From Paracoccaceae bacterium Fryx2 (GTDB taxonomy: Bacteria; Pseudomonadota; Alphaproteobacteria; Rhodobacterales; Rhodobacteraceae): 64,000 nucleotides of DNA. Shown here piece by piece: positions 17,253 to 26,508 of the stretch (position 1 is its first letter; the number at the start of each line of letters is the position of its first letter). The position numbers and the translations under genes are program-made. The notes beneath the pieces are model-generated. The model had not been told where the DNA came from and ran no database searches. It was given only the letters and a program-made list of their open reading frames with translations. The stretch lies in contig JAVSGI010000005.1 in NCBI GenBank assembly GCA_032334235.1, forward strand, positions 1,612,001-1,676,000, given 5' to 3'.

Positions 17253-17270
17253 TGTCAAGCAACCCTGACA
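17253..17270. promoter_or_regulatory. TGT-N12-ACA palindrome (PpsR/CrtJ-type operator candidate)
   Basis: TGTCA and TGACA arms separated by 8 bp, matching the TGT-N12-ACA consensus of PpsR/CrtJ. It lies about 140 bp upstream of the chosen start of the PpaA/AerR-like gene, in the only intergenic space before it. A TTGACA on the minus strand overlaps one arm and could be a -35 element. The motif is short, so chance occurrence cannot be excluded. Confidence 0.4.
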
Positions 17271-17325
17271 CAAGCCTGAAAGTTGCGACAGATCGAAGCT
17301 GGCGGGCGGCCGGCAATACGGGGCG

Positions 17326-18321
17326 TCAGCAGGTCGCGACCGGCTGTGCCACCGCGAAGATGCGGTCGATCATCGCCTGGGTGCCCCGGCTGAATTCAAG
17401 CGGGCAGGAAAATGCCGCACCGGTGCGGACCGACCGGCAGAAGGCCTCGACCTGCAAAGCATAGTGCCGGGCAGCGGGAAAACGTTCGACGGTCACCTTC
17501 AGGCCGGGCTGGTGCAGCTCCACCCGCGCCTCGCCGAACACGCCTGCGTTGAACGGGGCTGTCAGGCGGATCAGGCCCTTGTCGCCCTGGAACACCACCT
17601 CCTGCCGCGGGAACAGCCGCATCGAGGTCATGGAAGAAAAGGTGAATCGGCCCAGCGGCCCGACCATCGTGCCGCTGGCCTGCGCCCAGGTGTCAACGTC
17701 ATTTTCGCGGATGATCCGCGCCTCCAGCACCTCGGGTTCGGCGCAGGTGACAAAGCGGACCGAGCCGCAGGTATAGACCCCGATATCCCGCAGGCTGCCG
17801 CCGCCGGTTTCGGGGCGGTTGCGGATATTGCCGGGATCGGCGCCGTTGTCATAGCTGAAGGCTGCGTCCACATGCCGCACGGCGCCGATCGCCCCTTCGG
17901 CCACCAGCGCCCGGACACGCTGCCATTGCGGATGATGCACGATCATGAAAGCCTCCGCCGCCAGCAGACCGGCAGCATCGCGGGCGGCGATGATCGCGTC
18001 GATCTCGTCGGCCCGCATGGCGATCGGCTTCTCGGTCAGAACGTGTTTTCCCGCGGCCAGCGCCTTCAGCGTCCATTCCACATGCAGATGGTTCGGCAGG
18101 GGAATGTAGACCGCGTCTATCATGGGGTCGGCCAGCAGCGCGTCGTAGCTGCCATGCACCCGCAAGCCGGGGCAGAAGGCGGCAAAGGGAGCGGCGCGGG
18201 CCGGATCCGACGTGGCAAGCGCCAACAGAGACGCGCCGCAGGCCGCGTTGATCGCGGGGGCCATGTGGTCACGGGCAAAGGCCGCAGCCCCCAGAATGCC
18301 CCATCTCACCGTCTCGGCCAT
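17326..18321 (-). CDS. Gfo/Idh/MocA family NAD(P)-dependent oxidoreductase
   Basis: 331-residue sugar or cyclitol dehydrogenase-like protein. The Rossmann dinucleotide motif WGILGAAAFAR occupies residues 7-17, and the family EKP motif is present as LTEKPIAM near residue 100. The C-terminal half is the alpha/beta oligomerisation and substrate domain (DIGVYTCGSVRF helps form the active site). The gene is monocistronic by appearance, flanked by a palindromic repeat downstream of rpoH and by the regulator-like region before the cobalamin-binding gene. The substrate cannot be deduced. Confidence 0.92.
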   Translation of the reverse strand: MAETVRWGILGAAAFARDHMAPAINAACGASLLALATSDPARAAPFAAFCPGLRVHGSYDALLADPMIDAVYIPLPNHLHVEWTLKALAAGKHVLTEKPIAMRADEIDAIIAARDAAGLLAAEAFMIVHHPQWQRVRALVAEGAIGAVRHVDAAFSYDNGADPGNIRNRPETGGGSLRDIGVYTCGSVRFVTCAEPEVLEARIIRENDVDTWAQASGTMVGPLGRFTFSSMTSMRLFPRQEVVFQGDKGLIRLTAPFNAGVFGEARVELHQPGLKVTVERFPAARHYALQVEAFCRSVRTGAAFSCPLEFSRGTQAMIDRIFAVAQPVATC

Positions 18322-18439
18322 GCTGTCCTCCGCCCCTGTGCGGCTTCAGGCTACGCGTGAAGGGCGCAAAGGGAAAGGCCGTGGCGTCGCGCCTCGCGCC
18401 CGACCCCGGCCGTTTGGCGCGGACGGCGGGCGCGGGCCG

Positions 18440-18458
18440 GAATTTTCGTAGAAAATTC
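18440..18458. repeat. Small palindrome, TTTC-GTA-GAAA family, copy 3
   Basis: Perfect 8-bp arms GAATTTTC / GAAAATTC around a GTA loop, located 18 bp past the rpoH stop codon. Same core as the pair after cobS. It could serve as rpoH terminator. Confidence 0.6.
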
Positions 18459-18476
18459 GCGCTCGCTCGCGCAGGG

Positions 18477-19373
18477 TCAGGCGGGAATCAACATGCCCTT
18501 GCCGCGCGCCAGTTCGCGCATCTTGTCCTGCAGCTTCTCGAAGGCCCGCACCTCGATCTGCCGGATGCGTTCGCGGCTGACGGAATAGGCTTCCGACAAC
18601 TCCTCCAGCGTGACCGGCTGATCGGTCAGGCGGCGCTGCACCAGGATGTCGCGCTCGCGGTCGTTCAGCACGCCCATCGCCTGCACCAGCAGTTCGCGCC
18701 GGGTTTCCAGCTCGTCCCGCTCGGCATAGGCGCCGGCCTGATCGCTGTCTTCGTCTTCAAGCCAGTCCTGCCATTGCGTCGTGCTGTCGCCATCCGACCC
18801 GACGGTTGCGTTCAGCGAGGCATCGCCGCCCGACAGGCGGCGGTTCATGTCGATGACTTCGGTTTCGGTCACGTTCAGGTCGGTGGCGATCCGGGTCACG
18901 TTTTCGGGGCGCAGATCGCCGTCTTCCAGCGCGCCGACCTTGGCCTTGGCCTTGCGCAGGTTGAAGAACAGCTTCTTCTGGGCCGAGGTGGTGCCCAGCT
19001 TCACCAGGCTCCACGACCGAAGGATGTATTCCTGGATCGAGGCGCGGATCCACCACATCGCGTAGGTCGCAAGCCGGAAGCCCTTTTCCGGGTCGAACCG
19101 TTTCACCGCCTGCATCAGCCCGACGTTGGCTTCCGAGATCACCTCGGCCTGCGGCAGGCCGTAGCCGCGATACCCCATGGCGATCTTGGCGGCCAGCCGC
19201 AGGTGCGAGGTCACCATGCGGTGCGCGGCTTCGGTATCCTGATGGTCGACCCAGCGCTTGGCCAGCATGTACTCTTCTTCCGGTTCCAGCAGGGGAAACT
19301 TGCGGATCTCCTGCATGTAGCGGTTCAGCCCCTGTTCGGGGCTGGGTGCCGGAAGGTTGGTGTAGGTGCTCAT
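18477..19373 (-). CDS. rpoH: RNA polymerase sigma factor RpoH (sigma-32)
   Basis: 298-residue heat-shock sigma factor. Region 2.4 motifs (YAMWWIRASIQEYILRSWSL) and the RpoH box QKKLFFNLRKAKAK are present, which separates it from RpoD. Region 4.2 appears as SVSRERIRQIEVRAFEKL near the C-terminus. An in-frame start lies at 19427, but AAGGGG precedes ATGATG at 19376/19373 and MSTYTNLPAP fits the family. Rhodobacteraceae often carry two rpoH paralogues (RpoHI for heat shock, RpoHII for singlet-oxygen stress); this one is not assigned to either with certainty. The hsp20 gene at 55.1 kb is a plausible target. Confidence 0.95.
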   Translation of the reverse strand: MSTYTNLPAPSPEQGLNRYMQEIRKFPLLEPEEEYMLAKRWVDHQDTEAAHRMVTSHLRLAAKIAMGYRGYGLPQAEVISEANVGLMQAVKRFDPEKGFRLATYAMWWIRASIQEYILRSWSLVKLGTTSAQKKLFFNLRKAKAKVGALEDGDLRPENVTRIATDLNVTETEVIDMNRRLSGGDASLNATVGSDGDSTTQWQDWLEDEDSDQAGAYAERDELETRRELLVQAMGVLNDRERDILVQRRLTDQPVTLEELSEAYSVSRERIRQIEVRAFEKLQDKMRELARGKGMLIPA

Positions 19374-19559
19374 CATCTGCCCCTTCTGCCCTGCAGAAAC
19401 CGCAAGGCGATCAACGTATGTAACCATGTCGGCGCCATCAAGGTTCCCGCGCCTTTGAAGTTTGCGCTAACACAGAACATATAACGACAAATGAACGGGT
19501 ATCCGTCGCGGCGCCAGATCTGTGTCGGCGAATTCACGGGATTGTCAGGCGGGCGCGGG

Positions 19560-20630
19560 TCAGCCCTTCTTCGGCACGGCGGCTTCCAGGGCGGCAATCA
19601 TCCCGGCCATGTCGGGGGGCAGCGGCGAGGTGAACTCCAGCGCCTCGCCAGTCACCGGATGCAGGAACCCAAGGCTCGCGGCGTGCAGCGCCTGGCGCGG
19701 AAAGGCATTCGCCATCTCGGCCACGGCATCGCCCACCGACTTGCCCGCCACCCGGCGGCGGCCGCCATAGGTCTGGTCGCCCAGCAGGGCGTGGCCCGCA
19801 TAGGCCATGTGCACCCGGATCTGATGCGTGCGCCCGGTTTCAAGCCAGCATTCCACCAGCGTCACCGCAGGCGGCAGGCCGTAGCTTTCCAGCACGCGTG
19901 CCCGCGTCACCGCATGGCGGCCGCCGTGGAACATCACCGCCTGGCGCTGGCGGTCGGTCTTGTGCCTTGCCAGTTGCGTCGCGATCCTGACAATCCCACC
20001 ATGCTCGAAAGTCACCCCCTGCATCCCGCGCAGTCGGGGGTCGGCGGCATCCGGGCGGCCGTGGACCAGCGCGATGTAATGACGCGTGACCGAGTGGTCC
20101 TCGAACTGCGCCGCCAGCCCGTGATGCGCGCGGTCCGATTTCGCCACCACCAGCAGGCCAGAGGTGTCCTTGTCGATGCGGTGCACGATGCCCGGGCGCC
20201 TTTCGCCGCCGACCCCCGACAGCGTGTCGCCGCAATGGTGCAGCAGCGCGTTGACCAGCGTGCCGGTCCACGACCCCGGCGCGGGGTGCACCACCATGCC
20301 CACCGGCTTGTCGATCACGATCAGGTCGTCGTCTTCCCACACCACCGACAGCGCGATGTCTTCGGGCAGGGTATCGACCTCCACCGCCTCGCCCGGGGTG
20401 ATCTGCCAGACCTGGCCTTCGGTGACGCGGGTCTTGGGGTCGGTCACGGCCACGCCGTCCAGCGTCACCGCCCCGTCGGCGATCAGGCGCATCAGGCGGG
20501 TGCGCGACAGCGCCGCTTCCTCTGGCACCTCGCGGGCAAGTGCCTTATCAAGCCGATCAGGGGGCGAAAGCCCTATCACGACGGACAGGATGCCCGCAAC
20601 ATCGGCATCGGGGGCAAGGGGATTGGCCAT
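19560..20630 (-). CDS. RluA-family 23S rRNA pseudouridine synthase
   Basis: 356-residue enzyme that isomerises uridine to pseudouridine in RNA. An N-terminal S4 domain (DRLDKALAREV onward) is followed by the catalytic domain with the RluA motif HRIDKDTSG, whose Asp is the nucleophile, and the late motif TGRTHQIRVHMA. The length and S4 domain resemble RluD (positions 1911/1915/1917) rather than RluA, but the exact target is not proven. The open frame continues far upstream as an artefact; the ATG at 20630 is chosen because MANPLAPDADVAG is followed directly by the S4 fold. The start codon overlaps that of the divergent membrane protein. Confidence 0.93.
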   Translation of the reverse strand: MANPLAPDADVAGILSVVIGLSPPDRLDKALAREVPEEAALSRTRLMRLIADGAVTLDGVAVTDPKTRVTEGQVWQITPGEAVEVDTLPEDIALSVVWEDDDLIVIDKPVGMVVHPAPGSWTGTLVNALLHHCGDTLSGVGGERRPGIVHRIDKDTSGLLVVAKSDRAHHGLAAQFEDHSVTRHYIALVHGRPDAADPRLRGMQGVTFEHGGIVRIATQLARHKTDRQRQAVMFHGGRHAVTRARVLESYGLPPAVTLVECWLETGRTHQIRVHMAYAGHALLGDQTYGGRRRVAGKSVGDAVAEMANAFPRQALHAASLGFLHPVTGEALEFTSPLPPDMAGMIAALEAAVPKKG

Positions 20631-20958
20631 GGATACGGCTCCGGCAACTGACGGGCTGGCGCCCACCATCAGGTTTCTGAAATGGCTCGTGATCCTTCTG
20701 GCGGTCACGATGATCGTCGGTGTCATAATGATCGTTTCGCTGATTGTCACCCGAATGCCGCAGACCCTGCGCCCCGAACCGGCCCCGGCGGCAGAAATCA
20801 CGCTGCCCGCCAGTGTCGCCCTGCCCGCAGGCACAGAGGCCCGCGCCATCACCCAGAGCGCGGACTGGATCGCCGTCGTGACCACCGACGACCGCATCCT
20901 GATCTTCACACCCGATGGCGGCACCCTGCGGCAAGAGATCGCCATCACCCGCCCCTGA
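20629..20958 (+). CDS. Small membrane-anchored protein, DUF6476-like
   Basis: 109 residues with one transmembrane helix (about residues 18-41, LVILLAVTMIVGVIMIVSLI region) and a probably periplasmic C-terminal domain that ends in a beta-rich motif (WIAVVTTDDRILIFTPDGG). The protein is conserved next to the RluA gene in Rhodobacteraceae. Its ATG shares the CCATGG at 20627-20632 with the start codon of the divergent pseudouridine synthase, so each promoter must lie inside the other gene. Function unknown. Confidence 0.8.
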   Translation: MDTAPATDGLAPTIRFLKWLVILLAVTMIVGVIMIVSLIVTRMPQTLRPEPAPAAEITLPASVALPAGTEARAITQSADWIAVVTTDDRILIFTPDGGTLRQEIAITRP

Positions 20959-21101
20959 CGGATGGGTGCGTCACACGCAGGCGGCCGTCGCCTGCCCCCC
21001 TTGCTGCACTCGATCAGTCCATTTGCGACAAAATTGCGGCGGAACCGGGTGGACCGCGTTGCCCTTCCCACCGCAGCATGTCGCAAAATGGGAGATGCGA
21101 C

Positions 21102-22541
21102 ATGCCGGACATGGCCGATGCAACAGAAACGGCGGCCCTTGTCGCAAGTGGCGCGGTCAGCCCGGGCGAATTGCTCGATGCGGCGCTTTCGGCGGTGGCA
21201 CGGCTGAACCCGGCGCTGAATGCCGTGGTGCTGGTGCAGGAAGAGGCCGCCCGCGCCGCCATCGCGCGCGGCCTGCCGGCCGGGCCGTTTCGCGGCGTGC
21301 CATTCCTTCTGAAAGATCTGGGCTGCGAGGCGGTCGATTTTCCCTCGCACAACGGCTCGCGCCTGCTGGCCAATACCCGCTACCGCCGCAACAGCGCGAT
21401 CTTCGAGCGCATCCGCGCCACCGGCGTCGTGACCTTCGGGCGCACCACCTCGCCTGAGGGCGGCATAGGCCCCGCCACCGAATCGGCGGTCTATGGCGGG
21501 CCGACGCGGAACCCGTGGAACCTTGGCCACACCTCGGGCGGGTCATCGGGCGGGGCGGCGGCGGCGGTGGCGGTCGGCATCGTGCCTTTCGCGCACGGCT
21601 CGGACGGCGGCGGGTCGGTGCGGATACCGGCCTCCAGCTGCGGGCTGTTCGGGTTCAAGCCGACCCGGGCGCGGCTGCCCGACGGCCCCTATTCCGGCGA
21701 GGGCTGGGCCGGGATGGCGATCGACGGCTTCCTGACACGGTCGGTGCGCGATACGGCTGTGATGCTCGATGCCTGCGAAGGCGCCGACCCCGGCGCGCCC
21801 TACTGGGCGCCGCCGCTGATCCGCAGCCATGCCGACGCGATCAGCCGGCCCCCGCGCCGCCTGCGGGTGGCGCTGTGCGACACCACCTTCACCGGCGAGG
21901 CGATCCACCCCGAGGTGCGCGCCGCCGTGCTCGACGCCGCGCGCCTGCTCGAAAGCCTCGGCCACCACGTGGAACCCTCGCGGCCCGCCGCCGACATCGC
22001 GGGAATGATGCGCGCCTGGACCGACATCGTCGCCATCGGCACGGCGCTGGGCATCAGCAAGGCGCTGAAGGGTGCTGACCTGACCGATGATCTGGTCGAA
22101 GGCGTCGGGCGCGGCGCGTGGCGCCATGCGCAAACCCTGCCCGCCACGCGGTATCTGGAGGCGGTGGGAGAGATTCACGCCTTCGGCCGCCAGATGGCCG
22201 GGTTTTTCGCACCCGAAACCGGCACCGGCCCCGACATCCTGCTGTCGGCCACCCTGGCCGAGCCGCCCGCCGCCGTCGGCCGCTTTTCCCACGCGACCGA
22301 GGATTACGTCGCCTTCCGCACTGGCCCGGAAGGGGTCTTTGCCTATTCGCCGTTCTGCGCGGTGTTCAACGCCTCGGGGCAGCCTGCGGCCTCGGTGCCG
22401 CTGGGCATGTCGTCGGGCGGGTTGCCGGTCGGCGTCCATCTCGCCGCCCGCTTCGGTGCCGACGAGACGCTGATCAGCCTTTGTGCCGAACTGGAACGCG
22501 CCGCGCCCTGGGGGCATCGTCGGCCGAGGTCGGCGCATTGA
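21102..22541 (+). CDS. Amidase-signature family hydrolase (upstream copy)
   Basis: 479-residue amidase. The Ser-cisSer-Lys triad is recognisable: Lys in [10 protein letters not shown], the cis-Ser in the glycine/serine-rich [13 protein letters not shown], and the nucleophile Ser in [13 protein letters not shown]. Such enzymes hydrolyse amides or act on aryl and short-chain amides; the substrate is not predictable. The reading frame is open well upstream, but the ATG at 21102 follows GGGAGATG and gives the expected [17 protein letters not shown] start. It precedes a polyamine-type ABC transporter operon, with a second amidase at the other end, suggesting import and hydrolysis of an amide-containing compound. 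Confidence 0.92.
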   Translation: MPDMADATETAALVASGAVSPGELLDAALSAVARLNPALNAVVLVQEEAARAAIARGLPAGPFRGVPFLLKDLGCEAVDFPSHNGSRLLANTRYRRNSAIFERIRATGVVTFGRTTSPEGGIGPATESAVYGGPTRNPWNLGHTSGGSSGGAAAAVAVGIVPFAHGSDGGGSVRIPASSCGLFGFKPTRARLPDGPYSGEGWAGMAIDGFLTRSVRDTAVMLDACEGADPGAPYWAPPLIRSHADAISRPPRRLRVALCDTTFTGEAIHPEVRAAVLDAARLLESLGHHVEPSRPAADIAGMMRAWTDIVAIGTALGISKALKGADLTDDLVEGVGRGAWRHAQTLPATRYLEAVGEIHAFGRQMAGFFAPETGTGPDILLSATLAEPPAAVGRFSHATEDYVAFRTGPEGVFAYSPFCAVFNASGQPAASVPLGMSSGGLPVGVHLAARFGADETLISLCAELERAAPWGHRRPRSAH

Positions 22542-22628
22542 GGGTTGCGCTGCGGCAAAGCGCGCGCCTAACATGCCGCAAGCAAGGCGCACCCGGACGC
22601 CACTGACCAATGCGATGGAGATGCCAAG

Positions 22629-23699
22629 TTGACTGCACCCACAGCCGTCGAAGCCCGCAACGCCGTGAAGGCTTTCGGTCAGGGTGACCTTGCGGTGCGG
22701 GCGCTGGACGACGTGTCGGTTCAGATCCGCAAGGGCGAGTTCTTCACCCTGCTGGGGCCTTCGGGCTGCGGCAAGACCACATTGCTGCGCCTGATCGCCG
22801 GGTTCGAGACGCCGACCTCGGGGCAGATATTGCTGGATGGGGTCGACATCACCGACCTGCCGCCGAACAAGCGCCCGGTGAACACGGTGTTTCAGAGCTA
22901 TGCGCTGTTTCCGCACCTGACGGTGGCGCAGAACATCGGCTTCGGGCTGGAAATGCTGAACCGGCCGCGTGCCGAGGTTGCGGCGGCCACCGAAAAGATG
23001 CTGGCGCTGGTGCGGATGGAGGCGTTCGCCGGGCGCAAGACCAGCCAGCTTTCGGGCGGCCAGCAGCAGCGCGTGGCATTGGCCCGCGCACTGGCACCGC
23101 AGCCCAAGGTGCTGCTGCTGGACGAGCCGCTTTCGGCACTCGACCTCAAGCTGCGCAAGGAAATGCAGATGGAGCTGAAGCGGCTTCAGCTTGAAACCGG
23201 CATCACCTTCATCTTCGTGACGCATGACCAGGAAGAGGCCCTGACCATGTCGGACCGCATCGGCGTGATGTCGGCGGGCAAGATTCTGCAGATCGGCGAC
23301 CCGCGCGAGATCTACACCCGGCCCGCCAACCGTTTCGTTGCGTCCTTCATCGGAGAGTCGAACTTCCTGCCCGGCACCACCGCCCCCGGCGGGGTGCGGC
23401 TGGATGGCGGCGGGTTGGTCGAGGTGATGGGCAGCGCCCAGCGTCCCGGCAAGGTGACCGTGGCGGTCCGGCCCGAACAGGTGCGCCTGGTCGATGCTGC
23501 CGAGCCGGGCGCGCTGGCCGCGACCGTTACCGACTGGGTCTATTTCGGCACCGACACCCATTGCCACCTGCACCTTGCCGACGGCACCGAGGTGGTGGCC
23601 CGCCTGCAAAGCCCCGCCACCGGCGACACGGCCCTGCAACGTGGCGCGCAGGTCGGCCTGCGCTTCGCGCCGGGCGCCGCGCAACTGCTGGGGGACTGA
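22629..23699 (+). CDS. ABC transporter ATP-binding protein, spermidine/putrescine (PotA) type
   Basis: 356-residue ATPase that powers a polyamine-type importer. Walker [10 protein letters not shown] (about 41-49), Q-loop [10 protein letters not shown], signature LSGGQQQR and Walker [12 protein letters not shown] are all intact, followed by a C-terminal TOBE domain from about residue 245. The start is TTG with GGAGATG just upstream; no in-frame ATG fits. Two permeases and a binding protein follow with 4-bp, overlapping and 35-bp spacing, so the four genes form one operon. The ATPase sequence groups with PotA, but the transported compound is inferred. Confidence 0.94.
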   Translation: MTAPTAVEARNAVKAFGQGDLAVRALDDVSVQIRKGEFFTLLGPSGCGKTTLLRLIAGFETPTSGQILLDGVDITDLPPNKRPVNTVFQSYALFPHLTVAQNIGFGLEMLNRPRAEVAAATEKMLALVRMEAFAGRKTSQLSGGQQQRVALARALAPQPKVLLLDEPLSALDLKLRKEMQMELKRLQLETGITFIFVTHDQEEALTMSDRIGVMSAGKILQIGDPREIYTRPANRFVASFIGESNFLPGTTAPGGVRLDGGGLVEVMGSAQRPGKVTVAVRPEQVRLVDAAEPGALAATVTDWVYFGTDTHCHLHLADGTEVVARLQSPATGDTALQRGAQVGLRFAPGAAQLLGD

Positions 23700-23703
23700 C
23701 GCA

Positions 23704-24615
23704 ATGTCGGCCAACGAGGACCGCGCCCGCCGCGAAAACGCCCGCCACGCCTGGATCCTCTCCACCCCGGCACTGCTGCTGCTGGCCTTTGCGGCATCGG
23801 GCCCGCTGCTGATCGTGCTGGTCTATTCGTTCCTGACGCCGGGGCAATATGGCAACGTGGTGTGGGACTTCTCGCTGAAGGGCTGGATCGGCATCCTGTG
23901 GACGGAAGACATCTTCGCGCCCGGCACCTACACGCTGGCCGACGCGCATCTGTCGATCTTCTGGCGGTCGGTGAAGCTGTCGCTGCTGACCACCGCCATC
24001 ACCTTTGCGGTGGGCTTCCCCACCGCCTGGTTCATCGCCACCCGGCCGCCGAAGGCGCGGGCGATGTGGCTGTTCCTGATCACCATCCCGTTCTGGACCA
24101 ACCTGCTGATCCGCACCTTCGCCATCAACGAGGTGATCCGCAACGAGGGCCTTCTGAACACAGCACTGATCTGGCTGGGGGTGATCGAGACGCCGATCCG
24201 CATCATCTACACCGATACCGCCGTGCTGATCGGCATGGCCTACGTCTACCTGCCGCTGATGGTTCTGCCGCTGTTCGCCTCGATCGACCGTTTCGACATG
24301 CGGCTGCTGGAGGCGGGCTATGACCTTTACGCCAGCCGTCTGGCGGTGCTGCGCCGGGTCATCCTGCCGATCGTCAAGCCGGGCATCGTGGCGGGGTCGA
24401 TCCTGGTGTTCGTGCCCTCGCTCGGGGCCTATGTCACGCCGCGCGTGCTGGGCGGCGGCAAGAACATGATGATCGGCAACTTCATCGAGCTGCAGTTCGG
24501 GCAGGGCCGCAACTGGCCGCTGGGGGCGGCGATTTCGATGACGCTGCTGCTGATCGTCATGGTGGCGCTGCTGATCTATGTGCGCGCCGCCAACAGGGGC
24601 AACCCGCATGGCTGA
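23704..24615 (+). CDS. ABC transporter permease, PotB type
   Basis: 303-residue inner-membrane subunit with about six transmembrane helices. The cytoplasmic EAA loop is visible as LLEAGYDLYASRLAVLRRVILPIVKPG, whose EAA-x3-G pattern docks to the ATPase. It starts 4 bp after the ATPase gene and its stop overlaps the next permease by 8 bp, implying coupled translation of the two permeases. The N-terminal extension before the first helix is short and charged. Subunit role is clear; the substrate is inferred from family. Confidence 0.93.
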   Translation: MSANEDRARRENARHAWILSTPALLLLAFAASGPLLIVLVYSFLTPGQYGNVVWDFSLKGWIGILWTEDIFAPGTYTLADAHLSIFWRSVKLSLLTTAITFAVGFPTAWFIATRPPKARAMWLFLITIPFWTNLLIRTFAINEVIRNEGLLNTALIWLGVIETPIRIIYTDTAVLIGMAYVYLPLMVLPLFASIDRFDMRLLEAGYDLYASRLAVLRRVILPIVKPGIVAGSILVFVPSLGAYVTPRVLGGGKNMMIGNFIELQFGQGRNWPLGAAISMTLLLIVMVALLIYVRAANRGNPHG

Positions 24616-25411
24616 GCGCGCCTTCTCCGCCTCGCGGCTGCCGGGATTTGCCGCCGTCGCGATCACGGCCTTCGTGCTGCTGTATCTGCCGATTGTCACG
24701 CTGGTGGTCTTTTCCTTCAACTCGGGCAGTTCGGTCGCGGTGTGGGAAGGGCTGTCGCTGGACTGGTATGCCAAGGCCTGGCAGAACCAGACGGTCAAGG
24801 ATGCCACGCTGCGGTCGCTGTTCATCGCGGCCAGCGCATCCGCCATCGCCACCACGGTGGCGACGCTGGCCGCCCTTGGCACCACGCGGCGCGCGCAGTT
24901 CAAGGGGCAGACCTTCATCTATGTGATGATCAACCAGCCGATCATGGTGCCCGAGATCGTGACGGCGGTGGCGCTGCTGATCTTCTTCGCCTCGATCAAG
25001 GTGGCGACCGGCTATCAGGGGCTGGGCTATCTGATCATCGCGCATTCGGCCTTCTGCATCCCCTTCGCCTATCTGCCGATCCGCGCCCGACTGGAAGGGA
25101 TGGACCTGAGCCTGGAGGTTGCCGCCGCCGACCTTTACGCCGACCGCTGGCGCACCTTCCGCCGGATCACGCTGCCGCTCTTGCTGCCCGGCATCATCGC
25201 CGGTGCGATGCTGGCCTTCGTGATCTCGCTCGACGACGTGGTCATAACCGAATTCGTCAAGTCGGGCGGGCAGGACACGCTGCCCACCTACATGCTGGGC
25301 CAGATGCGCCGCGCCATCACGCCCGAGGTCAACGCGATCTCGACCGTGCTGCTGGGCCTGACCGTGGCGCTGCTGACCGCCTTTTTCATACTGACCCGCA
25401 AGCGGGACTGA
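24608..25411 (+). CDS. ABC transporter permease, PotC type
   Basis: 267-residue second permease with six predicted helices and the EAA-like loop VAAADLYADRWRTFRRITLP. The ATG at 24608 lies inside the last codons of the first permease. FVISLDDVVITEFV near the C-terminus is strongly conserved in PotC proteins. Together with the PotB-type subunit it forms the translocation pore. Confidence 0.93.
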   Translation: MAERAFSASRLPGFAAVAITAFVLLYLPIVTLVVFSFNSGSSVAVWEGLSLDWYAKAWQNQTVKDATLRSLFIAASASAIATTVATLAALGTTRRAQFKGQTFIYVMINQPIMVPEIVTAVALLIFFASIKVATGYQGLGYLIIAHSAFCIPFAYLPIRARLEGMDLSLEVAAADLYADRWRTFRRITLPLLLPGIIAGAMLAFVISLDDVVITEFVKSGGQDTLPTYMLGQMRRAITPEVNAISTVLLGLTVALLTAFFILTRKRD

Positions 25412-25446
25412 ACCCGCACAACCAACGATCCAACCCGGAGAGACCC

Positions 25447-26472
25447 ATGAAAAGACTTCTGAGCGCAACCGCCCTGCTGCTGGCAGGCACCTCGCTGGCA
25501 TCCGCCGAAGGCGTGCTGAACCTGTTCAACTGGGGCAACTACACCAGCCCCGAACTGCTGGCGAAGTTCGAGGCCGAAACCGGCATCAAGGTCACCGTCA
25601 CCGATTACGACGCCAACGACACCGCGCTGGCCAAGATCGAGGCCGGCGGGCATGGCTACGACCTGGTGGTGCCCTCGGCCAACTACATTCCGATCTACCG
25701 CGAAAAGGGCCTGATCGTTCCGCTGGACCTGAGCAAGTTGCCGAACCATGCCAACATCGCGCCGGAGTGGAAGGACGTGCCGTGGGACCCGATGCGCGCC
25801 CATTCGATCCCGTGGCAGTGGGGCTCGACCGGCGTCGCGGTGAACACCGCCGTCTACAAGGGCGACATCAACACCTCGGCGATCTTCCTCGATGTGCCGG
25901 AAGAGCTGAAGGGCAAGATCAACGTCGTGCCGGAAATGACGGATGTGGTGAACCTGGCGATCATGTATGTCGGCGGCGAGCCCTGCACCGAGGACACCGA
26001 GGTGCTGAAGAAGGCCCGCGACGTACTGGTTGCCGCCAAGCCCGACTGGCTGAGCATGGACTACGGCGCGACGGAAAAGCTGAGCAACAACGACTGGGCG
26101 GCCTCGGTGAACTGGAACGGGTCGACCATGCGGGCGCGACTGGCCAACCCGGACGTGGCCTACGGCTACCCCAAGGAAGGCTATCCGCTGTTCATGGATT
26201 CGGTGACGCTGCTGGCGGATGCGAAGAACGTCGACAACGCCTATGCCTTCATGAACTTCGTCATGGTGCCCGAGAATGCCGCGATGATCTCGGCTTTCGC
26301 GCGCTATGCCAACGGCATCGCCGGGTCCGAGGCCTTCATGCCGGAAGACATGAAGACCGCGCCGGAAGTGGTGACGCCGGAGGAGCACAAGGCGGCGGGG
26401 CGGTTCCTGCCGACCTGTTCGGCAAAGGCGACCGAATACAACACGGCGATCTGGACCGAACTGCAGAAGTGA
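25447..26472 (+). CDS. Periplasmic polyamine-type substrate-binding protein, PotD/PotF-like
   Basis: 341-residue exported binding protein. A signal peptide is evident (MKRLLSATALLLAGTSLASA), followed by the PotD-like mature start LNLFNWGNYTSPELLAKFE. Aromatic and acidic residues typical of the polyamine pocket are present (for example NWGNY, DYDANDT, WQWGSTG), but ligand contacts cannot be confirmed by eye. GGAGAG lies just before the ATG. It is the last gene of the importer operon and is followed by a strong hairpin, then a dispersed repeat and a second amidase. Spermidine, putrescine or an amide derivative are possible ligands. Confidence 0.92.
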   Translation: MKRLLSATALLLAGTSLASAEGVLNLFNWGNYTSPELLAKFEAETGIKVTVTDYDANDTALAKIEAGGHGYDLVVPSANYIPIYREKGLIVPLDLSKLPNHANIAPEWKDVPWDPMRAHSIPWQWGSTGVAVNTAVYKGDINTSAIFLDVPEELKGKINVVPEMTDVVNLAIMYVGGEPCTEDTEVLKKARDVLVAAKPDWLSMDYGATEKLSNNDWAASVNWNGSTMRARLANPDVAYGYPKEGYPLFMDSVTLLADAKNVDNAYAFMNFVMVPENAAMISAFARYANGIAGSEAFMPEDMKTAPEVVTPEEHKAAGRFLPTCSAKATEYNTAIWTELQK

Positions 26473-26478
26473 CGGGTT

Positions 26479-26501
26479 GCGGCCGGGCTTGCCCCGGCCG
26501 C
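26479..26501 (+). terminator. Hairpin terminator after the ABC transporter operon
   Basis: Perfect 9-bp GC stem GCGGCCGGG / CCCGGCCGC with loop CTTGC, 7 bp after the binding-protein stop. It lacks a T-tract, but another hairpin (in the repeat at 26509) follows directly. Confidence 0.5.
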
Positions 26502-26508
26502 CGCAAGC

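Noticed and set aside
19560-21530. 656-codon version of the pseudouridine synthase
   Set aside because: The first 300 codons are antisense to the DUF6476 and amidase genes; the S4 domain begins right after the ATG at 20630.
21543-23765. 740-codon minus-strand frame across the amidase and ATPase genes
   Set aside because: Antisense shadow; the plus-strand genes have complete, well-known motifs.
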